Source: Anaeramoeba flamelloides (taxonomy: Eukaryota; Metamonada; Anaeramoebidae). Taken from it: a DNA stretch of 64,000 bases. The notes under the pieces are model-generated. The model saw nothing but the letters and a program-made list of their open reading frames with translations, did not search any database and was not told where the DNA came from. The position numbers were made by a program, and so were the translations under genes. Positions 25,376 to 36,387 of this stretch are shown here, piece by piece (the stretch's first letter is position 1; each line of letters starts with the position of its first letter). The stretch is from contig JANTQA010000023.1 in NCBI GenBank assembly GCA_027625915.1, forward strand, positions 12,896,001 through 12,960,000, in the 5' to 3' direction.

Positions 25376-25944
25376 ACCCTTGAGAGTGTTGAGTAATTGT
25401 GTTATTTCACTTTCGCTTCTCAAAAAAAATTTTCACACGGAAAAAATTGGACAAAAAAAAAAAAAAAAAAATTTTTTTGTCATCTTTACTTTTTCACAAA
25501 GACTATTTTTCTTTGTTTTTCAATGAAAAGGAAAATTGTAAATAACAAAAAAAATAATTGCAAAAAAATGGCTTTTGGGGATTTTCAAGTGCATTTCAAA
25601 TTTGAGAACATTTCAAACTTGTAAAAGCAAATTTAAAAAAATATTTAGAACAGCTCTAGAAAATAGCGTGAGTTCTGAAAGTTGAAATGGAAATTCTAAA
25701 ATATTAAAATCAAAATTTAGCATGATCTAACAAGGTAAAAATTGTAAAAATTGTGAAAATTATTGAAAATTTCAAAAAGAAATTCTCCTTGGACATATAT
25801 TATTTGGATTACATAACTTATTCAAGGGTGATTTTATCGATTATTTCACTGTTTTCACCTAAAAACGTATTCCTTAAATTCTGGAAAAAAAAGCTAACTG
25901 CAGTTTTCTCGGAGGGTTTCTATTTTATTCTTAAAACCGTCTCA
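25376..25944. other. AT-rich DNA without a recognisable gene
   Basis: Only short low-complexity open frames are present. It includes the 3' flank of the minus-strand PH-SH3 gene. Confidence 0.5.
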
Positions 25945-27144
25945 TTATCCCAATAAACAGAAAAGGAGAGAAAACTTAATGGCAAACAAGATGAATTTTT
26001 GGGTAGGAACTTTCAAAGGAAATAAAAAAATAATAAAAAAAAATATTAAAAAAAAGCAAAAAGGGTTTAAAAGAATAGTCAAACCATTACTATTTTTTTT
26101 GAAATTAATTTCAAAATCTTCATAGATATAATCTACTATTTGATAATTGTCTGCTACAACCAATTTTGATAATCCGTCTGAAGACACCAACCCCGCGAAA
26201 TCTCTACATTCCCCGATCATCATGTCTGGATCGTTTTCATCATAAACACGGATAATATCGTATTCTTTAAGTTTTAGCCAATTCTGTTGCTTTAGACTTT
26301 TGCCAAGAGAAATGTTCACCTTCTTTTGGTTAATCTTTTCCTCATGTGTGACGATATATGTCGAAGTGAATGTGTTCAATTGCTTGGAACAAAGGATCCA
26401 AAGTTTCATGATTAAGATTTTTCTCCATTCGCCAATTTGCTGCAGGGATCCCTTATTAATTTTCATCTTTGCTTGGTAAGTTTTTGATTTTTTTGTTTTA
26501 AGCCTTGAGTTGCCAAATTTGGAGATTGAATTTAAAATTTTTGTCTTTTCGAACCCTAGCCTTGTCTCCAGGCGGTCTAAGGATAGCAGCAAGAGCCTAA
26601 TCAATTCCTGATCTTCCTTTCTTACCTTTCTGCGGATAATCGTGTTCAGCGCGAGACTGATCTTCAAGATGGTGACCCAATCTTGGCACTCCTTCTCACA
26701 GTCGCTCCTTAGAACATGCATCCGATCGCCGAGCACGACGCTCAAGGTATTCGGCTTTTCCCAAATTTTGGAGAGATCAACGACTCCAATGATCTGGGAA
26801 AGGCTTGCTATCCCAAGTGGCACTGTGCCAGAATCGGTGGATTCCGTTTTGTAATACTTGAGAAAGCCCTCCCCCAAAACCACCCATCTTTTTTTCCATC
26901 TCGAATTGCCCTTCCCCATCTTGTACAGCCACCCTGATTTTTGATGTGGCACAAACAAATTTAAGCCAACAGGAGTGATTTTATAGGTTTGGATTTGTTT
27001 TTTCCTTTTCTGCTTGGTTTGTTTTTTGATTTGATCATAAAGATATTTGTTCATTCTCGAAAACTCTAAATTTAGCCTTTCTGAGTTATATTTTACACTT
27101 TTTAGAACTTTTCTTTTTTGGAACTTCCGTCTTTGGTTATTCAT
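25945..27144 (-). CDS. PH and SH3-like domain protein
   Basis: I place the start at the ATG encoding MNNQRRKFQ (27142-27144). The frame stays open further upstream to 27270, but that part reads as translated poly-T and is probably untranslated or intronic. About 70 residues in, a PH domain begins (KSGWLYKMGKGNSRWKKRW, ending in QDWVTILKI). A helical linker follows with a conserved EWRKILIMKLW, then an SH3-like fold (WLKLKEYDIIRVYDEND to GLVSSDGLSKLVV). The order PH, linker, SH3-like is the same unit that recurs in the RasGAP at 14628-21221, so the two are probably paralogous modules. The last about 45 residues are very hydrophobic and could be a tail anchor, or read-through into non-coding DNA if an intron is missed. 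Phosphoinositide binding is inferred. A roughly 100-base piece of this gene is copied at 28418-28520. Confidence 0.75.
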   Translation of the reverse strand: MNNQRRKFQKRKVLKSVKYNSERLNLEFSRMNKYLYDQIKKQTKQKRKKQIQTYKITPVGLNLFVPHQKSGWLYKMGKGNSRWKKRWVVLGEGFLKYYKTESTDSGTVPLGIASLSQIIGVVDLSKIWEKPNTLSVVLGDRMHVLRSDCEKECQDWVTILKISLALNTIIRRKVRKEDQELIRLLLLSLDRLETRLGFEKTKILNSISKFGNSRLKTKKSKTYQAKMKINKGSLQQIGEWRKILIMKLWILCSKQLNTFTSTYIVTHEEKINQKKVNISLGKSLKQQNWLKLKEYDIIRVYDENDPDMMIGECRDFAGLVSSDGLSKLVVADNYQIVDYIYEDFEINFKKNSNGLTILLNPFCFFLIFFFIIFLFPLKVPTQKFILFAIKFSLLFCLLG

Positions 27145-28093
27145 TTTTATTTTTGTCTTGGTTTTTGTTTTTCTTTTTCTTTTTCTTTTCTTGAAGAAAA
27201 AAAAAGAATTAAAATATGAAAAAGAAAAACTCTTGAAACAAAAACTAACAAAAAAATAAAAAAACCTCACCTTTGGAAAACGTATTGGTACTAAGGAATT
27301 TTCGAATTTTACTCAAGTGAATTTGATTATTTAAACTTTTGTCATTTTTTTTATTCACAAATTATTTTTTGGCAATCAAGAAACGTCCTTTTTTGAAATA
27401 ATATTGACACAAAAGAGCCTTCAGACAATTTACCTGATTTGTTATCAAATTAACTTTTTGATTCTTTAAATGAAAAATAATTTTAAATCATTTTTTGAAT
27501 GATGTTTGACAAAATGAAAAACGGGATCGAAAGTAAAAAAAAAAAAACCAAAATACCAAAATACCATTTGGTGAAGGTTAGATCTTGATCGTGGAAAGTT
27601 AATTTGAATCTTTCTTTATTGCAAAATCATGTGGAAACTAATAATAATTATGAAAAGAAATATTCTTTTATTTGACAGTTGACAAAAAATTCAGGTAAAC
27701 TTTGGGGATTGGATAAAAAAATTCGGGTTTTGTCAAAGAATAATTCAAAAAAAGGAACTGTTTTTAAAGAGTAACAGAATCTTTCATCAAAATGTTTTTG
27801 CTTTCTTTTCCATTTTTAAAAAAATACTGTTTACCTGTTTTATAAAAAAGAGCTATTTTTTATTAACAATAACACTCACTATATATTTCGAATTGTGTAC
27901 TTTTTAAATTTGGTTTTTTCTCTGTGTGTAATTCTTTTCGTTTTTTCCTTTATCGGTGTAAAAAAAAGATTCTAAAAAACAGAATAATTCTGGAGGAAGA
28001 AGTGGAATTTTCCGATAAATACCTTTATAAAATTTAAGCTTAAAATCACAGATTTCATGATTATTTATTAATTAAAAGAGTCATGAACTTCAA
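27145..28093. other. AT-rich DNA without a recognisable gene
   Basis: Includes the 5' flank of the PH-SH3 gene. A possible donor (GTGAGG, minus strand, near 27270) hints at a 5' untranslated exon, but this is not established. Nothing else recognised. Confidence 0.5.
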
Positions 28094-28757
28094 ATGTGGA
28101 AAAACAATTTCTGAAATTTTGATGTTTTTTTTTGCTAAAATTGTGATTTTTTAATTTATGGCCGATACTTTTATGGTATTCCCCTCAAGTGTCAGGAAAC
28201 TTGGCAATTTATTTGGTATGCCCAATGTTTTAAGTAACAAAATATTCCATTTTCTCAACTATTGAATATTTTTGAGGTATTTAGTAGCATTTTATTGTAT
28301 TTAAAAAAGAAAGAAGTGATTTGCGAATAGAAAAGTCAAGAAAAAATCGAAAATACTTTTTTCAAATTCAAACAAACCTAAAACATTTCCAATCATTTAT
28401 TAAATGGAATTTGAAGACATTTAACACATCGATATATATAGTCACACACGCGGAAAAGATTAACCAAAAGAAGGTGAACATTTCTCTTGGCAAAAGTCTA
28501 AAGCAGCAGAATTGGGTAAAACTAAGGTACAAACTACAATTAAAAATTGAAAATATGTTTTTCAAATTCAAACAACCCAAACATATTAATTGGTTGAGAA
28601 AATTGAATAGATCTTTGCTCAAAACATTGGGTATACCAAATAAATTACCAAGTTTCCTGAAACTTGAGGGGAATACTATAAAAGTATCGGACATAAATTA
28701 AACAATCATAATTTTAGAAAAAAAAACATCAAAATTTCAGAAATTGTTTTTCCACAT
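28094..28757. mobile_element. Foldback element carrying a captured host gene fragment
   Basis: The arms 28094-28285 and about 28580-28757 are imperfect inverted copies: atgtggaaaaacaatttctg on the left is mirrored at the right end, and both arms contain gatacttttat, gtattcccctcaagt and an aatttatttggtat block. The centre holds sequence nearly identical to the PH-SH3 gene (see 28418-28520). A block near 28350-28390 is repeated directly at 28545-28585. No transposase is present. The structure resembles Pack-type non-autonomous elements. The right arm overlaps the edge of a decayed LINE. Borders are approximate and no target duplication was identified. Confidence 0.7.
28418..28520 (+). pseudogene. 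Captured fragment of the PH-SH3 gene
   Basis: On the plus strand this encodes YIVTHAEKINQKKVNIS and then LGKSLKQQNWVKL. The PH-SH3 protein has YIVTHEEKINQKKVNIS and LGKSLKQQNWLKL. At the DNA level the core (about 28455-28510) differs from the donor at about 26275-26385 by roughly one base, so the copy is recent. It is inverted relative to the donor, lacks the PH domain and the rest of the SH3-like fold, and sits inside the foldback element. Confidence 0.85.
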
Positions 28758-30700
28758 GTGTATAACAGTTTAAAATTATTCCATTCTTGTTTAATTATTT
28801 TACTTTGTTTTGGAATATTATCTCTCTTTTTAATAGGAAGGATAGACCATAAAAAATGATCAATATTTTCGATGATTTCCTTTTGCTTATATTTCAAACA
28901 TAAAGGGCAAAATTTATTTGTATTTTTTTTTATTACATAGTAATATCTATTTGAACAGTTTTGTAAATGCACTGAATTTTAGACTTGTTGATGATGATGG
29001 CTAACTTAAATATTTTTGGATTTTAAATAAAAAATTTGTTTTTTTATTATTTTAAAATATTCTTGTGGCGTGTCTTCAAGTGCTGCAGAGTACCGTCAAG
29101 TGCCTAGGTTTTCTTGTGATTTTCTGTTTTATTTTTTAAGTGTCCTATGTTTTTTTGAGGTTTTCTATTTTATTTTTGAAGTGTTCTATGTTTTTTTTAC
29201 TTTTTGAAATAAACAGAAAATTTTAATAAATTTTCGGTTTATTTCAAAAAGTAAAAAAAACCTAACGAAAATATATTGATTTTCCTTTTAAACAGAAAAC
29301 CTAAGAAAATCGAAACGTGTTTTTTTTTTTAATGAAAAAAATTAAACGAAAATTGAAGGAATTTTCATTTTATTTTTCAAATTAAAAAAATCTAACAGTA
29401 CTTCTTCAACATTCAAAAGAATATAGGAAAATCTTATATTTTACTCTATTCTTTTAAATTTTTGAAAACCCAATGAAAAGTTTCGTCAAGTGCTATAGAG
29501 TGCCTAAGTTTTTTTTTTTTCTGAGAAATAAAAAAAAAAATTCTTCGATTTTAGGAATTTTTGTTAAATTTTAAAAAAAAAAAAAAAAACAATAGTTCCA
29601 GCTCTTGGAATTTAAAAATTCATTATAATTATAATTATAAATTTCTTTTCTTAAGAATAATTAAGTTTTTTTGAATTTTAATTGATTTTATTGTTGATTC
29701 TTTAATTAAATTTGATTAATTTTTCAAAATGAGGAAGAGAAAAATTTTTTCATTTTTTTTTGAATTTAAATTTCTTTTTTTGAACCGAAATTACCAAATA
29801 TTTATATTTAAACGCCGCTTTATATATAAAAACGGGTGTATTTCTGTTAATTTTGCGTATTTCAGTAATACGCCAATTAATCCAAGGATTCAAATAATTT
29901 CATGTTTTTATTTTATAATTTTATATTTCTAATCCATATTTTAATTGTCTTAATATAAAAGATCCACGTAGTCTAATTTTCAAATTATTTTCCAATAAGT
30001 TATTATTAAATAATTTTCTATAATTATTACAAGGTTCTTTTGCCTTTTTTAGATTATCTACTAAACGTGGGATTTTTTCCCAGTAAATACCTAAATATTT
30101 AATCTTTGATATATATTTTGAAATTTCTGTTTTCACTTGATTAGGTTTTAATCCAAATTGTGTTATTATTTCATACATTGAATTTAATTATTGATTCATT
30201 TGGTATAAATTCCCTTATATAATCAAAATTAATTCCTCTGTGAACATTTGACTATGGTATTTTCATTATTGGTGTTATTTTGAATATTATAAAATGGGAA
30301 ATAAGAGAAAATATTATAAGTGAGAATGAATCCCCTTGGAATATACCAAACCCTTCTCCTTGGTAATATTTTAATAAAAGTCCCATCCTAATTTTATACT
30401 AAATAATTTTTTTATTGTTTTTCAGAATCATTTTAAAACTGATAGAATAAAAAGTTTTTACTATATCAATCATTATATTATATCTTTTATTATTTTTTTC
30501 ATTTTCATTTTTTGATTTTATATCATTATAAGTAACATAGAAATTTATTTTAGAGTTTCAGTATGAAACAATTTTTTAAAATCAAATTGTGATTTATGAA
30601 AAAATTCTCAACATAGTTCAATTAATTGGTATATCATTTCAAGAAATACTCAATATAAACTTTAAAGAATAGAAATTGATCTATAATTCAAGACCCAAAT
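28700..30700 (-). mobile_element. Decayed LINE (non-LTR retrotransposon)
   Basis: Read on the minus strand, in order: an RT motif A-like stretch (MIDIVKTFYSISFKMIL, near 30430-30480), motif B (GIFQGDSFSLIIFSL, near 30320-30370), a thumb-side stretch (FGLKPNQVKTEI, then IKYLGIYWE, 30100-30160), and a C-terminal cysteine cluster (KFCPLCLKYKQ, then DHFLWSI, 28830-28920), typical of LINE ORF2 tails. The catalytic YXDD box was not found intact and several frame changes separate the motifs. A family A repeat copy (29070-29600) interrupts it. It is an inactive relic. Confidence 0.7.
29070..29600 (+). repeat. Dispersed repeat family A, copy 3
   Basis: Starts with gtaccgtcaagtgcctaggt and contains the mirrored 'ttttctattttattt' and 'aaataaacagaaaa' blocks. 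A second 'gtcaagtgctatagagtgcct' head near 29486 suggests two joined partial copies. It lies within the LINE relic. Confidence 0.65.
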
Positions 30701-30802
30701 TTCGATTCCATTTTATAGAAAAATAGAATAAAAAATATTATTATTATTTTTAGGATCCTATGACTTTGGTAGGATTAAAATGTTGAACAATACTTTTTAT
30801 TC

Positions 30803-30817
30803 ATATATATATATCTA

Positions 30818-30852
<35 letters not shown>
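30803..30852. repeat. (TA)n microsatellite with short CTA interruptions
   Basis: About 50 bases of TA units with two 'tatc' interruptions. Confidence 0.9.
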
Positions 30853-30854
<2 letters not shown>

Positions 30855-31370
30855 TAACAAGGATTTTTGCTAGAAGGTGTCCTATTGAAAAATTTCTATA
30901 TGTACTACATGGTGTATACTTAACCCACGTTTTGGATGTATCGTTTTATTCATTAAAAGAAAAATCTGGGATAAGCGAACAAATTAATTTACAAAATTAT
31001 TTTACATAAGGTATTTCCAAAAAAGTGGTGCATTTTTTTTTACATTTCATAAAAAATAATCTTTTTTAGTGATGATAATCATTAATCAACTATACCAAAT
31101 TAAGTTTAATATTTATTCCGATTGAACCAACCACTTATGTATTTAATTCAAAACATGTTAGTTGAAATATTCCCAAAAAATGAAAAAAAAAATAGTACTT
31201 TTTTTGGTTAAAGCAATGTACGACCAATTTCAATAAAAAACCGGAAATATAGAAAGGGAATAAATGATTTTTTAAACCCAAAAACACAGTTATATGTTTT
31301 TAATTATATTATAAATTTTGTTGGGATTATAAAAGTTATGAAAATGCTTTTTTCAAATGAAAAGAAAATA
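30853..31370. other. AT-rich DNA without a recognisable gene
   Basis: No exon, domain or repeat family recognised. Confidence 0.5.
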
Positions 31371-31620
31371 ATGAACACCAATTTCAACCATAAAAAAATA
31401 TCAGATAAAATCGAGATTAGAAATTTTAATATATTTTATTTATGCAATACAATACTAACAAACAAATTGAATTATTATCAAGAATCTATAAATAGTGGTT
31501 AATGATTTGGGATATTTAAATCCTTATTTGAAGAATGTGTTACATAAATATATTTTAAAATAAATTTGCCCCACTTTCTTGGAAATTGCTTAGAGAAAGG
31601 AAACACTGGAGGTATACAAC
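31371..31620 (+). repeat. Solo arm related to the foldback element at 23506-24685
   Basis: Shares caccaattt, atatcagataaaatcgag, aatatattttatttat, actaacaaacaaattgaatt and a final 'aatttgcccc-cttggaaat-gctta' block, in the same order as the right arm at 24430-24685. No matching inverted arm was found nearby. Confidence 0.65.
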
Positions 31621-32603
31621 CACTTAGATTTGAAAAAAATATTTTCTTATGTCATGGTCTGTCGACTTGTTAATTTGGTTCTTAGCTTATCAAACTTGGT
31701 CTTAGTGTGAGTTTGCATGTTAATTTAAAAATGTACATTTTTTGTAATTTTATTCTTCTTTTTCCAAAATTCAAATTGAAGAGTGTAAGATTAATAGATT
31801 GGAAGCTAAAGTATTAAAAAAGAGAATTTTGATTTTTGAATTGTCACTTGAAATTAGTTCCCTAATACTCAATCTCTGAAAAAAAAAAAAAAAAAAAAAA
31901 AAAAATGATAATTTTTTTCTCTTTTATTCAATTGGGGATCAATACAATAATACTAAAAACATAATTAGACGAGAAAATTGAAAAAATTAAAAAGTCATTT
32001 TCATTTCCTGAGTATGATAATATTTTTCAATAAAAAAACCTTTTAAAGAGTCCAAATCTGAATAGATGATAGCACTAAAAAACATAAAATTGTACCTACT
32101 CTCCAAAGGAATAACAATCAAGTTATTTAAATGTATTTTTGATCATTTTTCGCAAATAATTAAATTTTAAGAAATTTTTTTAATTAAAAACAATAATAAT
32201 TCTCTTTGTTTTGAAATAGAGTTTAAATTGATTATGTTTTGATATCATAAAATTTAAATATTTGAACTTTTTTACAAATTTTACTTACTCCTTCATTAAT
32301 AAAGAATTTATAAAAAAAGCAAAAGAAAATAAGGAAAGAAAAAAGCTAAAAAGAAAGAAACAAAAAAAAGATATGTTAGTAATTCTTTATTTAAAATAAA
32401 AGAAAAATTCAGATCTTTAATCAATTTTTATTAAGGTTTAAATGTTTGGTAAATTGTTTTTTTCATTAAAAAAAAAAAAAAAAAAAAAAACTAACAATAA
32501 ACTAAGACAGAAATGGATCATAATAAAATCAATATAAATAGAAAATTAAACTTCAATTTCTCATTAAAAAAAAACAAAACAAAGAAAAAATCAAATTAAT
32601 TAT
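31621..32603. other. AT-rich DNA, 3' flank of the DOCK gene
   Basis: Contains A runs at about 31880-31904 and 32469-32490. No gene recognised. Confidence 0.5.
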
Positions 32604-35600
32604 TTAAATATTTCGTCGGGCTTCATATCCTTTAAATAAGAAACCAATTTTTTCTTTCATATCATCAAATTGAATTTTCATTTTATCATGGAAAGGTCTA
32701 AAATTATCGGGGCACAAACGATTATGTAAACTAAGACCAACGTTTAAGATATATAATTGGTTTACTAGCAGTTGCTTCATTTTGAGAACCAAATTTTCAT
32801 CAGATGGATAGTCTTTCAAGTATTTATCTTGTAAAAAGGCGTTTACATACATGTTTATACCACCATTGACTGCGGCATCGATTACGCCGTTCAGTGCCAT
32901 TGAAAATGGGTTAGTATTTTGGATTGTTTCTATTTGATATTTTGTTATTATTGATACTAGGTCTTCATTTTTATTTTCAATAGAATTGACGCCATTTTGT
33001 ATTGGTGTTATTTCAATAATAATTATTTCATTGACCTTGAGCCTTCTACATGTGGTGGGGAAATAATTTTCTGCGATCATATATATATTTCTAATGTGAA
33101 GATCTGCAAATTCATTTTTTGATTTAATTTTAGTTTTTCTAAAGGGCTTTGAATAAACAAAGACATTAACTTGACCTTCCATTCTGTGTTTCAAAACCTT
33201 GTCTGGTATTGAACGTTTATACGAAATTTTTTTACCCAAAATGACATCCTCTGAGCTTGGCAATACGGTACATACTTGAATGTATTGGCCCTCACCGTTC
33301 TTTTGTTCTTCAGTTGGGTCCTTGACGTCGTAAGTGGCCTTGGGGTATTTCACTTTGAGTTTATCCATAAACTCTGGGAGCTTTTCTAATTCCTTACCTT
33401 TATAAATAAAAGTTTGGTCTTTAATTCCTTGGTACTTTTCGTCTTCAAATCCCTTGCCAAAATAGCCCACTCTAAAGTAGGTTGCGTAAAAGCGGTCAAC
33501 TGTAACGATATTGTTATAAAATTCTGCTTCTTTATACAAATAATGTGATAATTTGGAATAATTAAAATTTTCACTATAATAATTTTTTAACAATTGTATT
33601 TGCTCAATAGCCAGTTCCCAAGATTTGCCCTTATTGAAATAATCAATAGACTTTTTCAAGAGATTTTCTTTACTAGCTGTTTGGAATTTCTTTTGATTGC
33701 TCTTCTTGTTTTTATCATTATTGAAAGAACTGGAAGATTGTTCCCACTCTAAGGTGTTCACCAATTTTAATAGAGATAGCCCAGCTTCAGTATAATTTTT
33801 ATTCTGAACATGTAGATTACACAGCAATTGGCAATATCTAGCAAACATTTGATATCTCTTCGTTTTATATAAATAATCAATGATATCAATTAAAACCTGA
33901 CTTTTTTTCTTCTTCAAACTTTGTGCCTCTGAATTCCAATTTGGAACTTTTTTAATTGTCGAGACTAAATTGATGTTTAACGTGAGCGCATTTTTGAAAA
34001 TTACCACTTTGGAACTTTTTTTCCTGGCATTCCTTGCTGTTTGGTAAATAATAAAAGGAATTCTTTCTTGACAATTTAGGATCCCATTTATATAAATCAA
34101 TTTTTCTTTCTCCCTGTTTAATGGCAGATTGGTCGGGATTTGTTAATCGGACAATGCCAACAGAATGCATTTGCGATGCGTTTGGCTGGCAACTGAAAAT
34201 TTCAATAAACAACTCTGCATTTTGATACTGCTCTGGCGTTAAACTGATTTTAATTGTTTCGTTCCATTTAGGATTCCCACGTGACCCACATACATAGCTT
34301 GTATACATATCTCTTTTTTCGCTCGCATTGCCATAGCTAATTGCCTTTGAAAAAAAGGGGTCTTCAGACTGTTTATCATTTGTTTTGATGCTGTTGTCAC
34401 TATGATTGCCATTCTTTTCACTTCTGCTTCGCACAATGACTCGTAATTCCAAATTCTTGGCATTCTTGGCATTGATCATGTTGCACCCATGAAAGGTGAT
34501 GTATAAATCATTCCTTTGGTTATTTGGTAAAATGATTTCCTGGAATTTGGTTTTGAAAGTTGGTGGTATAAGTTTTAATTTTGTCCCATTATAGTCCGAG
34601 TATGTCTGAATTATATAGTCTAAATCACCCTTGAACGTCTTTAAATCCAGTGTGACCCCGTATGGGTTTTTCAGTTGCGTCAGATTGATATCCTTTTTAA
34701 GGATCAATTCGTGTAACTTGCCAAATTTGATTTCCTCGGGGTGTTCGTAGATCGTTAAATTTACAGATTGCTCCTGTCTAATGGATCTTTGAAGGAAATT
34801 TTTATCCAGTTTGTGGATTGAACAACCGAGCGGCCTGCGGTACACTGGCCAATTTTCCCTCTTTTTTGCTTTTTTTTTTCTTCCCTGTTGAAGAGACCCC
34901 TTCGGTAAATGTGCGCAACCAAATAGAGATCGGAATTGATCTCCTTTTCATTCAAATCCATAAAGATTGTTTTCAATTTTTTGTTTTCCATTTCATTTGG
35001 CTTCAATTGCCCTCCACCTTCCCCCGACACCAGCACCACCTCCCATATTAATGGTAAACGATTCACTGATCATCTGATTGGATTGGCGAGAATAAATCTG
35101 GAAAACCACAGAGTAGGGGTCCTTCATTTTGATGATCACCATTTTGAAATCTAAGAGGATTTGGTACTTTGTCGCGCCAGTAGACAATTTGGTAACCCTC
35201 GTTTGTGCAAACGAATCAGGATGGTAGTTTTGTAAATACATCCCATGCACCTTGGAGATGCCCAGGTAATCAATCAAAACAGGATCACCGTTTTCTCTTC
35301 TGATCTGTTGCTTGTTGACTAAGTGGATATTGATCTGATCCAAATTGCTCACAATCCTCTGCTTGATTTCAAACAGCGCTTCAATTGGCGTGTTTTGATC
35401 AAGAAACTCTTCCCTTAATTTCAAGATGACGCTCATTAATTGCAACATTGGCTTGAAATGAGAGTGCTTGAACTTGGGCTTGTTGCCACTTTTCGACAAG
35501 AACATCTTTGACCATTGCTTGAGTGACTGCTCACATTCAATAACTACAGGATCAAACTCGCGCACAGGATGACACTTGAGCGACAAAAACTCTTCCTTCG

Positions 35601-35829
35601 TGAAACTGAGTTCCTCCATCTTGACAAAACTCGTCGGGAAAATGCCACTCCTCTCAGTGATCAATGTGTAGCCCTTCAGCCATTGCTCTCCATATCTCTC
35701 TTCGATTATAATGGGCTCACCAATCGTTCGTAAGGATAAGTGATCCTTGTGTATCCCAAAAAAGGTATGCTTGGTGAAACAAACACCTGGAAATTTTTCC
35801 CATTGCTCTTCATACTCAAAGTCTGTCAT
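32604..35829 (-). CDS. Compact DOCK-family Rac/Cdc42 exchange factor
   Basis: N-terminal SH3 (residues about 10-70, ending RSGIFPTSFVKM) and a helical DOCK N-terminal region come first. A DHR-1/C2 domain (YRRPLGCSIHKL, LYITFHGC, then NPKWNETIKISL) is followed by LTLNINLVSTIKK. The protein then passes straight to the DHR-2 catalytic domain (NKNYTEAGLSLLKL, YFRVGYFGKGF, FIYKGKELEKL, and the nucleotide-sensor loop DAAVNGGI). DHR-2 loads GTP onto Rac or Cdc42, and DHR-1 binds phosphoinositides. The roughly 1070-residue length is far below the usual 1800-2000 because the helical middle between DHR-1 and DHR-2 is almost absent. The frame is broken three times, at C5 35021-35025, T10 34870-34879 and T7 34016-34022 (plus-strand runs); a one-base change in each restores conserved sequence. 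No intron is required. The residue order is clear, so the identity is secure despite the breaks. Confidence 0.88.
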
Positions 35830-36387
35830 TTGTCTGTGTTTGTGTGGTGGTAAAATTTGTTTGTTGTTAAGTTAATGGTTTGTGTTTTTTTTTTGTGTTA
35901 AATTCTTATTCAAAAAGAAAAACAAAAAGAAATATTTTGCAATTTTTTTTTTTTTAAAAAGAGATAAAAAAGGAAAAAATAAAAACTCAAAAATATTTTT
36001 TAAAAAGTTCCTGTTCTTTCCATTTGAAATTCTTAAATTATTTCTTGAAAGGAGTTTGGTTATGAATATTTGTTTATATTTAAAAATGTCCAATAAATTC
36101 TTTTTGTAGATATTGTTAGAAAAGTTTCTCCTTTCAAATTATTTTTCATTCGTTTTTTGTGTCAAAAAATATTCTAATATTTAAGTAAGGTTGAAGAGAT
36201 ATCCACGTTTTCCAACAAGTTTCTGAAAAAGGAAATATTTTTTTTGTATCATAAAGCTATAGTCCCTCAAACTTTTAAAACAATTTCGACAAATAAAATA
36301 CAATAAGAAAAAAAATGTTGAAATTTTTCAAGTTGTTTTTTTACGAAAATATATAATACTTTTAGGTTAGACGGAAAGGGTCTAGAA
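35830..36387. other. AT-rich 5' flank of the DOCK gene
   Basis: Short low-complexity frames only. The promoter must lie here but no element can be named. Confidence 0.5.

Noticed and set aside
28368-28694. Minus-strand frame of 108 codons across the foldback element
   Set aside because: It is the antisense of the captured fragment and of the right arm; the captured homology is on the plus strand.
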